A stretch of DNA of 64,000 nt from an uncultured Eubacteriales bacterium. Lineage in GTDB: Bacteria; Bacillota; Clostridia; Christensenellales; Aristaeellaceae. Below are positions 7,920 to 16,990 of the stretch, one piece after another. The stretch covers positions 1 to 64,000 of the forward strand of contig ONCV01000019.1 in the NCBI GenBank assembly GCA_900316415.1. The letters run 5' to 3'. Below the pieces are notes generated by a model. That model searched no databases. It was not told the origin of the DNA and worked only from the letters and a program-made list of their open reading frames with translations. Position 1 is the first letter of the stretch. Each line of letters starts with the position of its first letter. Both the position numbers and the translations under genes were made by a program.

Positions 7920-8387
7920 TTACCGGATACCGCTTCCGGAATCAGACAGAAGGAGATTGCGCTGATCCACATCTACGGAATGTTTTCTACCCAGATATAC
8001 AGCGGCATGACTCAGGACATTCTTATCGGTATCGTACGTGACAGCAGTGATTGCTTTTTCATAGGGCAGCCATTTCAGAGAGGATACTTCACACTCCTGA
8101 TTCTTCATGTGGCCGGAGAGTGCCTCGGCTGCAAAGAATATCACCTGTTTTTTTGTTCCTTCATACGGGGAATAATAAATTTCATGCCGGAAGACGGTGT
8201 CGAGTTTCACCTCCAGGTTGGTTTCTTCCCGGATTTCACGTATCGCTGTTTCCTCTTCAGTTTCCTTCCCCTCAACATGACCTTTGGGAATGGATATATG
8301 CCCCAGTTTCATATGCTCAATGAGAAAAAACAGTTGTCCATCCTGAAGCCTGTAAACAACGGCACCGCATGATTTTTCGTATTTCAT
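7920..8387 (-). CDS. NUDIX hydrolase
   Basis: This 155-aa protein has a complete Nudix box beginning GHVEGKETEEE and ending REIREETNLEV, matching GX5EX7REUXEEXGU. The opening KSCGAVVYR and the text around PKGHVEG resemble the diadenosine polyphosphate (MutT/Ap4A) subgroup, which cleaves nucleoside diphosphates linked to another moiety. AGGTGG lies just before the ATG. The substrate cannot be told from sequence. Confidence 0.88.
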   Translation of the reverse strand: MKYEKSCGAVVYRLQDGQLFFLIEHMKLGHISIPKGHVEGKETEEETAIREIREETNLEVKLDTVFRHEIYYSPYEGTKKQVIFFAAEALSGHMKNQECEVSSLKWLPYEKAITAVTYDTDKNVLSHAAVYLGRKHSVDVDQRNLLLSDSGSGIR

Positions 8388-8623
8388 AATCCACCTCGAT
8401 TACAACAGTCGTTTAAATGTCTTAGCCATCGTCATCATCTGGCAGTTGCAGCCACCATCGCTCCTTTCCGGAAATAGAGTAACATATTCTTCCGGTTTGC
8501 AACAGCAGATTCAAATTGAACTTGATTTTTGAAACTCAAGTATGACTTGAAATCAGCTTTCTGTCAAATTGTTCATAAGCTCCGTTGTTCCGGAATTTGC
8601 ATCGCACCGAAGCGAAAGCAAGA
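8388..8623. other. Intergenic stretch without a recognisable gene
   Basis: This AT-richer spacer holds the ribosome site of the NUDIX gene (minus strand) and several short imperfect inverted repeats around 8518-8560 (TTGATTT...GAAATCA). No coding frame, RNA or clear promoter is supported. Confidence 0.4.
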
Positions 8624-8656
8624 GCCTTCGCGCAGCCTGGGACGCGAAGGCTTTTT
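8624..8656. terminator. Terminator hairpin downstream of the cupin gene
   Basis: GCCTTCGCG (8624-8632) and CGCGAAGGC (8643-8651) pair, with five T residues on the plus strand. The only adjacent gene reads into it from the minus strand, where the tail is the weaker TCTTGC. It resembles the terminator at 7882-7909, sharing the AAGCCTTCGCG arm. Confidence 0.6.
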
Positions 8657-8697
8657 GATTCCGGAGTGTTTTGCCGGACGCGGCCGGCAGGCCGAGT

Positions 8698-9039
8698 TCA
8701 GCGGCCTTTCGGAAGGAAGTCCTCCCGGACGGGGGTGAAGATATCCAGCAGGACGCCCTTTTCCAGGCAGACCGTGCCGTGCTCCAGCCCTCCGGGCACG
8801 ACGATGGAATCGCCGGGGCCCAGCTCCGCGCATTCTTCCTCCACGGAATAGCGGAACCGGCCGCTGAGAACATAGCTGCACTGGGTGTGCGGATGCGAAT
8901 GGGGAGCGCCGGCGGAGCCGGCCTCAAAGCTGACCTCCACGGCCATCAGCTGATCGTTCCAGCTGAGGACGCGGCGGCCGCTGCCCCCTCCCAGATCCTG
9001 AAGAAGCGTATCCCGATGCCTGCAGACGATTCCCTTCAT
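8698..9039 (-). CDS. Cupin protein, KdgF-like
   Basis: This 113-aa single-domain cupin has metal-binding histidines in HSHPHTQCSYVLSGRF and the second motif PGDSIVVPGGLEHG. Length and motifs match KdgF, which linearises 4,5-unsaturated uronates released from pectin or alginate. Its upstream partner is a GH105 unsaturated glycuronyl hydrolase, whose product is exactly such a sugar. GGAAGGAG precedes the ATG at 9039. The function is inferred from this pairing; cupins as a class are diverse. Confidence 0.72.
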   Translation of the reverse strand: MKGIVCRHRDTLLQDLGGGSGRRVLSWNDQLMAVEVSFEAGSAGAPHSHPHTQCSYVLSGRFRYSVEEECAELGPGDSIVVPGGLEHGTVCLEKGVLLDIFTPVREDFLPKGR

Positions 9040-9062
9040 GGAGCTTCTCCTTCCTTTCCGGA

Positions 9063-10112
9063 TTATTCCCTGAGCATCATTTCCGTCAGCATCAGGAAGG
9101 TCAGCCCCTGCCCGTAGGCGGTGGGCGTCACGATGATATCCATGTAGTGCTGCAGGTTGTGTCCCATACCGGTTCCGCCGGACACGCCGTTCACCGCGCC
9201 GGTTTCGTCGATCTGGTCCAGCACCGCCTGGGTTCCCAGGGCGGCCATGGCCGAATACTGCTCCCGGGGCAGCCATCCGAGCCGGATGCCCTTCAGGATG
9301 CCGTACATGATGCCGGCGGTGGCGCTGGTTTCGGAATAGCTCTCCTCCACGTTGATCAGGGTGGAGAACAGCCCGTTGACCCGCTGATACTTCCACAGCG
9401 CCAGCACCTGATCCAGCCAGGCGGTTTTGATCATGCGCATGGCGGCGCTGTCCCGCTTCGTGATGTCATACAGCTCGACGGCCGCCACGGTGAACCAGGC
9501 GTTCCCCCGGGCCCAGTAGGCCTCGGCGAAATTGTGCCGCCGGTCGAAGGTCCATCCGTGATAGAACAGGCCGGTCACCTTGTTCTGCAGATACCGGATG
9601 TGCATCAGGAACTGATACTCCGCCTCGTCGATCAGCTCCGGCCGGTTCAGCGCCACGCCCGCCTTCGCCAGGAAGAGGCAGACCATGAACAGGGTGTCCG
9701 CCCACAGCTGCTGATAATGCCGGTTCCACACGGTGCAGTGCTGCAGGCCGTCGTAGTCCGTCCGGGGCATTTCCTTCAGGACCCAGTTCAGCCAGCTTTC
9801 GATGTGCTCCAGGTATTCGGGATTCTTCGTCTCCTCATACAGGCAGGTCAGCGTCAGCACCGGCGCCACGGTATTCACGTTCCGGTGGGGCTGTGTTTCC
9901 CGGTGCAGCATGTCGTCATACCAGCCCTTCAGATAATCCAGGATCGCGGGATCCCCGCTCTGCTGATAGGTCTTGTAAATGCCGTACAGCGCCACGCCCG
10001 TGGGCCATTCCCAGTTGTCCATGGTCAGATGCCCGTTGGACGGATCGTTCCCGTCCGCGTGGCGAAGCATGTTCAGGACCCGGTCCGCAATCTGCTTGTA
10101 GGATTCACTCAT
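9063..10112 (-). CDS. Unsaturated glycuronyl/rhamnogalacturonyl hydrolase (GH105)
   Basis: This 349-aa protein fits the YteR/YesR family with an (alpha/alpha)6 barrel. The early TMDNWEWPTGVALYGIY and the QLWADTLFM segment, carrying the catalytic aspartate, are diagnostic; AEAYWARGNAW is a third conserved block. It hydrates and cleaves terminal 4,5-unsaturated glycuronic acids from pectin lyase products. No signal peptide is seen, so it acts in the cytosol on imported oligosaccharides. The ATG at 10112 has GGAGGGAAG upstream. Confidence 0.88.
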   Translation of the reverse strand: MSESYKQIADRVLNMLRHADGNDPSNGHLTMDNWEWPTGVALYGIYKTYQQSGDPAILDYLKGWYDDMLHRETQPHRNVNTVAPVLTLTCLYEETKNPEYLEHIESWLNWVLKEMPRTDYDGLQHCTVWNRHYQQLWADTLFMVCLFLAKAGVALNRPELIDEAEYQFLMHIRYLQNKVTGLFYHGWTFDRRHNFAEAYWARGNAWFTVAAVELYDITKRDSAAMRMIKTAWLDQVLALWKYQRVNGLFSTLINVEESYSETSATAGIMYGILKGIRLGWLPREQYSAMAALGTQAVLDQIDETGAVNGVSGGTGMGHNLQHYMDIIVTPTAYGQGLTFLMLTEMMLRE

Positions 10113-10207
10113 GATTCTTCCCTCCAGCACAGTTTTTCATTCCGATGATTGATTTCCTCCGGCAAAACGCGCCGGAATATCTGTCCCCCGGAAATGTCAT
10201 TTCCAAC

Positions 10208-10236
10208 TTTATATCATAACGTTTTTGCCCTGTCAA
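10208..10236 (-). promoter_or_regulatory. Promoter of the GH105-cupin pair
   Basis: On the minus strand TTGACA (10231-10236) and TATAAA (10208-10213) are spaced by 17 bases, about 95 bases upstream of the GH105 start. Confidence 0.75.
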
Positions 10237-10292
10237 CCGGGATTTCCGGCCGGGAAGCGGCCCTCCGCGGACGGGGGCGGGGAGGCGCCGGC

Positions 10293-10322
10293 TTGCATTT
10301 GCGGAAGGAATAATGCTACAAT
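10293..10322 (+). promoter_or_regulatory. Promoter of the citrate synthase gene
   Basis: TTGCAT (10293-10298) and TACAAT (10317-10322) are separated by 18 bases. The leader to the chosen start is about 115 bases and shows nothing else recognisable. Confidence 0.55.
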
Positions 10323-10444
10323 AAAAGCAGTTGCCGCATGAAAAGAAAGAACATACGCCCTGCGCGGGCCGCGGCGGATCCGGTTATCTCATGATAAACA
10401 GAAAGGAAGCGACCGTGGAAGCGGAAGAAAGGAGCCCGGAAGAA

Positions 10445-11806
10445 ATGAGCAAGAGAGACTATTCAGAAATCACCGACGACATCCGATCGCTGGTGCAGAA
10501 GATCAACCGAAACGGCGTGATTGACCGGGAGCTGTACGACCGGTATCAGGTGAACCGCGGCCTGCGGGACCTGAACGGGAACGGCGTGCTGACCGGCCTG
10601 ACCGAGATCAGCGAGGTGCTGGGCAAGAGCCCCGAGGGAGATCCGGCCCCGGGGCAGCTGTATTACCGGGGGTACAATATCCAGGACCTGGTGCAGGGGT
10701 TTCTGAAGGAAGAACGGTACGGATTTGAGGAAATCACCTATCTCCTGCTCTTCGGGGCGCTGCCGGGCCGGCAGGCACTGAAGGCGTTCGAGGAGCTGCT
10801 GGGCAGCTACCGCACCCTTCCCAACTCCTTTGTCCGGGACATCATCATGAAGGCGCCCAGCACGAACATGATGAATTCCATGGCCCGCAGCGTGCTGACC
10901 CTGTACGCCTACGATCGGAATCCGGACGATACCAGCCTGGAGAACGTGCTGCGCCAGTGCCTTCAGCTGATCGCCATGTTCCCCCAGCTGGCCCTGCACA
11001 GCTATCAGGCCTACGATTATTACCGGCGGGAGAGCTCCAGCTTCTTTATCCACGATCCGAATCCGGCGCTTTCCACCGCGGAGAACATCCTGATGATGCT
11101 CCGGCCGGACGGGAGATTCACCGCCACGGAAGCCCGGGTGCTGGATATGGCCCTGGTGATCCACGCGGAGCACGGGGGAGGAAACAATTCCTCCTTCACC
11201 ACCCATGTGGTGACCTCCTCCGGAACGGACACCTACGCGGCGATCTCAGCCGCCCTGGGCTCCCTGAAGGGCCCGAAGCACGGCGGAGCCAACATCAAGG
11301 TTACGCACATGATGGAGGAGATCAAGCACACCGTCCGGGACTGGTCGGACGAAGGGGAGATTACCTCCTGCGTCCAGCAGATTCTGGACCGGAAGGCCTT
11401 TGACCGGACCGGGCTGGTGTACGGAATCGGCCATGCCATCTATTCCCAGTCCGATCCGCGGGCGGAGATTTTCCGCCGCTTCGTTCAGTCCCTGGCCCGG
11501 GAGAAGAACCTGGAGCAGGAATACTATCTCTATGCCACGGTGGAAAAGGTCGCGCCCAATCTGATCTCCGGCCAGCGGAAGATGTACAAGGGCGTCAGCG
11601 CCAACGTGGACTTTTACAGCGGGTTCGTCTACCAGATGCTGGGAATCCCGGAGGAGCTCTTCACGCCCCTGTTCGCGATCGCCCGGATCTCCGGATGGTG
11701 CGCCCACCGGATCGAGGAGCTGCTGAACGGAAACCGCATCATCCGCCCCGCCTATAAGGCGGTGCAGCCCCGGAGGGAGTATATTCCCCTGGATGAACGG
11801 GAGTAG
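10445..11806 (+). CDS. gltA: Citrate synthase
   Basis: This 453-aa enzyme condenses oxaloacetate and acetyl-CoA. The active-site histidine block HAEHGGGNNSSFTTH and the second block LKGPKHGGANI (with K where many have L/M) are present, as is the acid block near VYGIGHAIY. The N-terminal extension SKRDYSEITDDI is usual for clostridial si-type enzymes of this length. The ATG at 10445 has AAAGGAG upstream; an in-frame start at 10331 would add 38 residues without a better ribosome site. The 2-methylcitrate activity of relatives cannot be excluded. Confidence 0.92.
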   Translation: MSKRDYSEITDDIRSLVQKINRNGVIDRELYDRYQVNRGLRDLNGNGVLTGLTEISEVLGKSPEGDPAPGQLYYRGYNIQDLVQGFLKEERYGFEEITYLLLFGALPGRQALKAFEELLGSYRTLPNSFVRDIIMKAPSTNMMNSMARSVLTLYAYDRNPDDTSLENVLRQCLQLIAMFPQLALHSYQAYDYYRRESSSFFIHDPNPALSTAENILMMLRPDGRFTATEARVLDMALVIHAEHGGGNNSSFTTHVVTSSGTDTYAAISAALGSLKGPKHGGANIKVTHMMEEIKHTVRDWSDEGEITSCVQQILDRKAFDRTGLVYGIGHAIYSQSDPRAEIFRRFVQSLAREKNLEQEYYLYATVEKVAPNLISGQRKMYKGVSANVDFYSGFVYQMLGIPEELFTPLFAIARISGWCAHRIEELLNGNRIIRPAYKAVQPRREYIPLDERE

Positions 11807-11895
11807 GCGGCCGGCGGGAAAGCAGAGGGAAAGAAGACGAACCGAAGCCGGCGGATCCGGGGATGGATCCGGAAACAGGAAGGAGAATTGCGGGC

Positions 11896-14800
11896 ATGAT
11901 GTACATGAGCGCCGAATGGAAGGACCGGCTGGAACACTGGATCCGCACCCTGCAGCAGGATCTGTATCAGCCGATGGGGGAGATCCCGGTGGAGGGCTTT
12001 CTGACAGAGGAGGAGCTTTCCCCGCAGGAGGCGGCGGGGCGGGATTTCGCGCCGATGAAGCCCGGCGACCGCTGGGGCAGAAGCTATGAATACTGCTGGA
12101 TGCGGGGGCGGGTGCGGATTCCGGAGGCGGCCGCCGGAAAGCCGATCGTGATGGATCTGAAAACCGGCGGCGAGACCACGGTGTTCGTGGACGGCGTTTC
12201 CTTCGGCACCTACCGCGCGGGCTGGCTGCAGGTTCCCCATCATTACCTTGTGGACAACTGGCTGACGGAAAGCGCGGAGCCCGGCCGGGTGTATGAAATC
12301 CTGATGGAGGCCTACGCGGGGCATTCCTTTCCGTACAATCCCCGGAGCGGCTGCGGAATCGGACCGATCCTGCCGGGGTTGTATGAGATGCCCCCGGAGG
12401 AAGGCGGGCGGGCGACGCTGGGGAAAATCACCTGGGGCGTCTGGAACGAGGACGCGTATCAGCTGTACCTGGATCTGGAAACCCTGCGCCAGCTGGGGGA
12501 CCAGGTTCCGCCGGACAGCCTGCGGGCGGCCCGGATCGCGGAGGCGCTGGAGAAGGCCACGCTGATCGTGGACTTTGAGCAGGATTCCGCGGCGCGGAAC
12601 GCCGGATACCGGGCGGCCCGGGAAGCCCTGCGCCCCGAGATGGAGGCGGAAAACGGCACCGTGGTTCCGGATTTCTACGCCATCGGCAACGCGCATCTGG
12701 ATCTGGCCTGGCTCTGGCCCACCGAGGAAACCACGCGGAAAACTTCCCGGACCTTCGCGGCGCAGCTGCGCCTGATCGAACGGTATCCGGAATACAAATA
12801 CCTGCAGAGCCAGCCCGCGGCCTACGCGATCTGCGAAAGGCATGATCCGGATCTGTATGCCCGGATCCAAAAGGCGATTCAGGGCGGGCAGTGGATCGCC
12901 GAGGGCGCCATGTGGGTGGAGCCGGATACCAACATGACCTCCGGTGAATCCCTGGCCCGGCAGCTGATCCACGGGAAACGGTATTACCGGGAGAAGCTGG
13001 GCACGGACTCCGTGGTGCTGTGGCTGCCGGACAGCTTCGGCTATTCCGCCGCGCTGCCCCAGCTGCTGCGGGCCAGCGGCGTCCGGTACCTGGTGACCCA
13101 GAAGATCTTCTGGTCCTACAACGACAGCGACCGGTTCCCCTATCATTACTTTACCTGGAAGGGCGCGGACGGAAGCAGCATCGACACCTTCCTGCCGACC
13201 AGCTATTCCTATTTCACCCATCCGGAGGAGATGTGCTCCGCCTGGAAGAAACGGGTGCAGAAGGATCATCTGGACGCGTTCCTGATCCCCTTCGGATACG
13301 GGGACGGCGGCGGCGGTCCCGCCCGGGATCATATCGAATTCGCCCTGCGGGAAAAGAACCTGCAGGGCATGCCCCGGATGCGCCTGGAGGGGCCGGTGCG
13401 GTTCTTCGAGGACATGGAGCGGAAGGGCGGCCCCGCGCACACCTGGAGCGGGGAGCTGTACTTCTCCGCCCACCGGGGCGTGTTCACCTCCCAGGCGGCC
13501 ATCAAGCGGGGCAACCGGAAGGCCGAGCTGGCGCTGCGGGAGGCGGAAATGTGGGGAGCCATGGCCTCCCGGATGCGGGAGGGCTATCGGTATCCCCTGG
13601 AGAAGATGGACGCGGCCTGGAAGCTGCTGCTGTTCAACCAGTTCCATGACATCCTGCCCGGATCCTCCATCGGAAAGGTTTACGAGCGGGCCCGGGCCGA
13701 GCATCGGCAAATCATCGCGGACGCGGAGGCGGTGAGAAGGGACGCGACGGAACGGCTGACGGTGGGGGAGGACTATACCGTTTTCAACTCCCTGAGCTTT
13801 GCCCGGACCTGCCGGGTGATCCTGCCGGACGCGTTCCGGAACGGCGCGGTTCTCGGGGACGGTACCCCCGTGCCCACGGAAAACACGCCGGAGGGCGTGC
13901 TGGCGCTCATTCCGGCGCCGGCCTGCGGCGCCGCGTCCGTCCGGCCCGCCGAATCGGAAAAGAAAACGGAGACGGGCGGGGCCAGGGCATACCTGACGGC
14001 GGACGGCGCGGTGATGGAAAACGACCGGATCGCCGTCCGTTTCAATCCGCGGGGCGAGATTGTCTCCCTGGTGCGGAAGGAAACGGGAAGGGAATTCGCC
14101 GACGGCGCGATGAACCGCCTGCTGGCCTTCCGGGATGTGCCCCGCGCCTACGACGCGTGGGATATCGATTCGAACTATGCCGATCAGCCCGTGCCCCTGG
14201 AGGAGGAGGAGGTCTCCCTGACCGTGAAGCGGGCGGGCGGCCTGGAAGCGGTCCTTCACGCGGAGCGGAAGGTGATGCATTCCGATTTCAGCCAGGACAT
14301 CGTGCTGCGCGCGGACCGGGAGCGCCTGGACTTCGTCACCCGGGTGGACTGGCGGGAACTGCACCGGCTGCTGAAGGTTTCCTTCGCCGGCCGGGTCCAT
14401 ACCACCGAAGGCATCAACGAGATTCAGTTCGGATTCGTGAAGCGGCCGACACACCGCTCCCGGCAGTACGATCAGGACCGCTACGAGGTCTGCAACCAGC
14501 GGTACAGCGCGCTGGCGGATGAATCCCACGGCTTTGCCGTGCTGAACGACTGCAAGTACGGCATCAGCATGCTGGACGGCGAGCTGCAGCTGACGCTGCT
14601 GCGGGCGCCGGCCTCCCCGGAGATGCGGGCGGACAACGGACGGCAGGAATTCACCTATTCCCTGCTGGCCTGGGAGGGCGGCTTCCTGCAGAGCCCGGTG
14701 GTGGACGAGGCGTATGACCTGAACGTGCCGCCGGTGGGGGCGGCGGGCGCCTGCCTAGCCTTCAGCGCGTTCGGGCTCAGCGCGGCCAATGTCTACATCG

Positions 14801-15027
14801 ACACCGTCAAGCCCGCGGAGGACGGCAGCGGGGAGCTGATCCTGCGGCTGTATGAGGCGAAGAACGCGGACACGGACTGCCGGCTTTCCTTCGGCCTGCC
14901 CTGCGGGAAGGTCTGGGAGACGGATCTGCTGGAGAACAAAAAGGAAGAGCTGACGGTCAGCGGCGATTCGGTTCCGCTGCATTTCCACAGCTTTGAAGTC
15001 AAAACCCTCCGGGTGACGCGGGGATAA
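11896..15027 (+). CDS. Alpha-mannosidase (GH38)
   Basis: This 1043-aa glycosidase contains the GH38 zinc motif IGNAHLDLAWLWPTEET (about residue 275), the nucleophile block WLPDSFGYSAALPQLL and the block FNQFHDILPGSS. An N-terminal beta-rich domain and a long C-terminal beta-sandwich complete the family layout. No signal peptide is visible, so it is probably cytosolic and trims imported mannosides or host N-glycan fragments. The ATG follows AGGAAGGAG. It stands alone between citrate synthase and a DUF4867 gene. Confidence 0.92.
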   Translation: MMYMSAEWKDRLEHWIRTLQQDLYQPMGEIPVEGFLTEEELSPQEAAGRDFAPMKPGDRWGRSYEYCWMRGRVRIPEAAAGKPIVMDLKTGGETTVFVDGVSFGTYRAGWLQVPHHYLVDNWLTESAEPGRVYEILMEAYAGHSFPYNPRSGCGIGPILPGLYEMPPEEGGRATLGKITWGVWNEDAYQLYLDLETLRQLGDQVPPDSLRAARIAEALEKATLIVDFEQDSAARNAGYRAAREALRPEMEAENGTVVPDFYAIGNAHLDLAWLWPTEETTRKTSRTFAAQLRLIERYPEYKYLQSQPAAYAICERHDPDLYARIQKAIQGGQWIAEGAMWVEPDTNMTSGESLARQLIHGKRYYREKLGTDSVVLWLPDSFGYSAALPQLLRASGVRYLVTQKIFWSYNDSDRFPYHYFTWKGADGSSIDTFLPTSYSYFTHPEEMCSAWKKRVQKDHLDAFLIPFGYGDGGGGPARDHIEFALREKNLQGMPRMRLEGPVRFFEDMERKGGPAHTWSGELYFSAHRGVFTSQAAIKRGNRKAELALREAEMWGAMASRMREGYRYPLEKMDAAWKLLLFNQFHDILPGSSIGKVYERARAEHRQIIADAEAVRRDATERLTVGEDYTVFNSLSFARTCRVILPDAFRNGAVLGDGTPVPTENTPEGVLALIPAPACGAASVRPAESEKKTETGGARAYLTADGAVMENDRIAVRFNPRGEIVSLVRKETGREFADGAMNRLLAFRDVPRAYDAWDIDSNYADQPVPLEEEEVSLTVKRAGGLEAVLHAERKVMHSDFSQDIVLRADRERLDFVTRVDWRELHRLLKVSFAGRVHTTEGINEIQFGFVKRPTHRSRQYDQDRYEVCNQRYSALADESHGFAVLNDCKYGISMLDGELQLTLLRAPASPEMRADNGRQEFTYSLLAWEGGFLQSPVVDEAYDLNVPPVGAAGACLAFSAFGLSAANVYIDTVKPAEDGSGELILRLYEAKNADTDCRLSFGLPCGKVWETDLLENKKEELTVSGDSVPLHFHSFEVKTLRVTRG

Positions 15028-15062
15028 GGGCCCGGGCGGACTGAAAAAGTTCCGGGGATCAA

Positions 15063-15091
15063 TTGAAAAGGCAGCGGAGCTGTGGTAGAAT
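15063..15091 (+). promoter_or_regulatory. Promoter of the DUF4867 gene
   Basis: TTGAAA (15063-15068) and TAGAAT (15086-15091) are spaced by 17 bases. Confidence 0.55.
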
Positions 15092-15215
15092 TTCAGCAGA
15101 ACAGGGGACGGACGGGAAGGCTTTCCTTCCGGCGGGAACATGCCGGCCGGGAGCGCCGGACGCCCGTTCCGGAACGAAAAAAGATTGGGAAAATCATGCG
15201 GAGGAGGACGATTCC

Positions 15216-15851
15216 ATGAAAATTTTGCCTGTCAGCGACCCTTCTTTCCAGAAATACGGCCAGATTCTGGAAGGCTATGACGTGAAAGAGCTTCTGGAAA
15301 CCCTGGACCGGGTCAGCCCGCTGCCGGAGGGCACCGATTATGTGCCGGAGCAGGCGGAGCTGATGGCGCTGCCGATCGCGGAGGAGCTGAAGAACAACGC
15401 CTACGGCGGGATGCCCATCCAGATCGGCTGGTGCAACGGCCACAACACGAAGCTGAACTGCCTGGAGTATCACCGGGACAGCGAGCTGAACGTGGGCGTG
15501 AAGGACTTCATTCTGCTGCTGGCGAAGCGGGAGGAGCTGGAGGACGGCGCGCTGGATACGGCGAAGGTTGCCGCGTTCCTGTGCCCCGCCGGAACGCTGG
15601 TGGAAGTGTACGCGACGACGCTGCACTATGCCCCCTGCAGCGCGAAGAAGGGCGAAGGCTTCAAGACCATCGTCGTCCTGCCGAAAGGCACAAACCTGGA
15701 CAAGCCGCGGATCACCGTGAAGAACGCGGAGGACGAAATCCTCTGGGCGTCCAACAAATGGCTGCTGGCCCACGCGGAATCCTCCGAGGCGGCCGCCGGC
15801 GCGAAGGTGCTGCTGAAGGGCGTGAACACGGATATCGCGGATCTGATCTGA
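15216..15851 (+). CDS. DUF4867 family protein
   Basis: This 211-aa cytosolic protein matches my memory of the DUF4867 family: KILPVSDPSFQKYGQI at the start, IQIGWCNGHNTKLNCLEYHRDSELN and LVEVYATTLHYAPC further on. The H/E-rich blocks suggest a cupin-like, metal-binding fold related to sugar-acid metabolism, but no activity is established here. GGAGGAGG precedes the ATG. It is monocistronic, with its own promoter and terminator. Confidence 0.75.
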   Translation: MKILPVSDPSFQKYGQILEGYDVKELLETLDRVSPLPEGTDYVPEQAELMALPIAEELKNNAYGGMPIQIGWCNGHNTKLNCLEYHRDSELNVGVKDFILLLAKREELEDGALDTAKVAAFLCPAGTLVEVYATTLHYAPCSAKKGEGFKTIVVLPKGTNLDKPRITVKNAEDEILWASNKWLLAHAESSEAAAGAKVLLKGVNTDIADLI

Positions 15852-15877
15852 GCACATACCCCTCCGAAGGAAACAGA

Positions 15878-15908
15878 AAAGAAGGCTTCACGGCGAAGCC
15901 TTCTTTTC
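15878..15908 (+). terminator. Terminator of the DUF4867 gene
   Basis: GAAGGCTTC (15881-15889) and GAAGCCTTC (15895-15903) pair around ACGGC and are followed by TTTTC. Confidence 0.75.
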
Positions 15909-16002
15909 TGGTACATCTGCCGGACGCGGCAGGGAACCCGGCGGCAGCGCCGGAGACGGAAAGAAGCCGAACGGCGCGGAGCCGGAATGAAAGGACGGAG
16001 CC

Positions 16003-16938
16003 ATGATTACGATTCCCCTGATCCAGAAAATCGCAGAGCTGTTTCTGATTCTTTTCGCCACCGCCGCCCTGGTGAAAACCGGGGTGTTCAAGGCGGATTA
16101 CAGCAAGGCGCTCTCCCGGATCTCGCTGTATTTTGTGACGCCCTGCGTCGTTTTCAATTCCTTCCAGAAGGAGCTGACGCCGGAGGTGCAGCAGGGCCTG
16201 CTGATCGCGGTGGGGCTGGCGGCGGCCTGTCAGCTGATCTTCTTCCTGGTGACGGCGATCCTGCGGCGGGTCTGGAAGGCGACGGAGGTGGAACGCGCCT
16301 CCATTGCCTTCACGAACGCCGGCAACCTGGTCATTCCGCTGGTCGCCCATGTGTTCGGTCAGGAGTGGGTGATCTATGTCAGCGCGTATCTTCTGGTCTA
16401 CAACCTGACGTTCTGGACGCTGGGCGTCCGGATGTTCGACAGCGGGAATGCCCTTTCGATCAAAAAGGTACTGCTGAACCCGAATATGCTGGCGGTTCTG
16501 TTCGGCATGCTGCTGCTGTTCACCGGCCTCCGGCTGCCGGCGCCGGTTTCCATCGCCTTCAGCGACGTGGCAGGCATGATCGGGCCGCTGAGCATGATGA
16601 TCACCGGCATGGTGGTCGGCAGCATGAAGCTGCGGGACATGTTCGCCAACCGCCGGATCTTCGGCGTGCTGTTCTTCCGGATGATCCTCTGCTCCGGGCT
16701 GGCCGTGCTGCTGACGGCCGCCAGCGGCCTGGCGGGCAGCACCTCCTTCGGGAAGGCCATCGTCATCATTCCGCTGCTTTCCGCCATCGCGCCTTCCGCG
16801 TCCAATATCAATCAGATGGCCATTCTCTATAACCGGGACGCGCAGTACGCGTCCGCGATCAACGTGCTGACGACCCTGTCCTGCATCGTGACCATTCCGA
16901 TGTGGGTGGGGCTGTTTGACCTCCTGGCCGGGGGATAA
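16003..16938 (+). CDS. AEC family transporter (auxin efflux carrier-like)
   Basis: This 311-aa membrane protein has about ten hydrophobic segments in two inverted halves. It shows the AEC landmarks YFVTPCVVFNSF and FTNAGNLVIPLV near the start, and PSASNINQMAILYNRD near the end. Bacterial relatives export or import carboxylates such as malate or malonate; the substrate here is unknown. AAAGGACGGAG precedes the ATG. It is separated by 52 bases from the heparinase-like gene and could be cotranscribed with it. Confidence 0.85.
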   Translation: MITIPLIQKIAELFLILFATAALVKTGVFKADYSKALSRISLYFVTPCVVFNSFQKELTPEVQQGLLIAVGLAAACQLIFFLVTAILRRVWKATEVERASIAFTNAGNLVIPLVAHVFGQEWVIYVSAYLLVYNLTFWTLGVRMFDSGNALSIKKVLLNPNMLAVLFGMLLLFTGLRLPAPVSIAFSDVAGMIGPLSMMITGMVVGSMKLRDMFANRRIFGVLFFRMILCSGLAVLLTAASGLAGSTSFGKAIVIIPLLSAIAPSASNINQMAILYNRDAQYASAINVLTTLSCIVTIPMWVGLFDLLAGG

Positions 16939-16990
16939 GCATCCGGCCCCGCTTTCCGCGGACCGCAACAAACAAGGGAGATGAACCGCC

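Noticed and set aside
11752..14529. About 925-codon open frame on the minus strand opposite the GH38 gene
   Set aside because: The plus strand encodes all GH38 motifs; the antisense frame has none.
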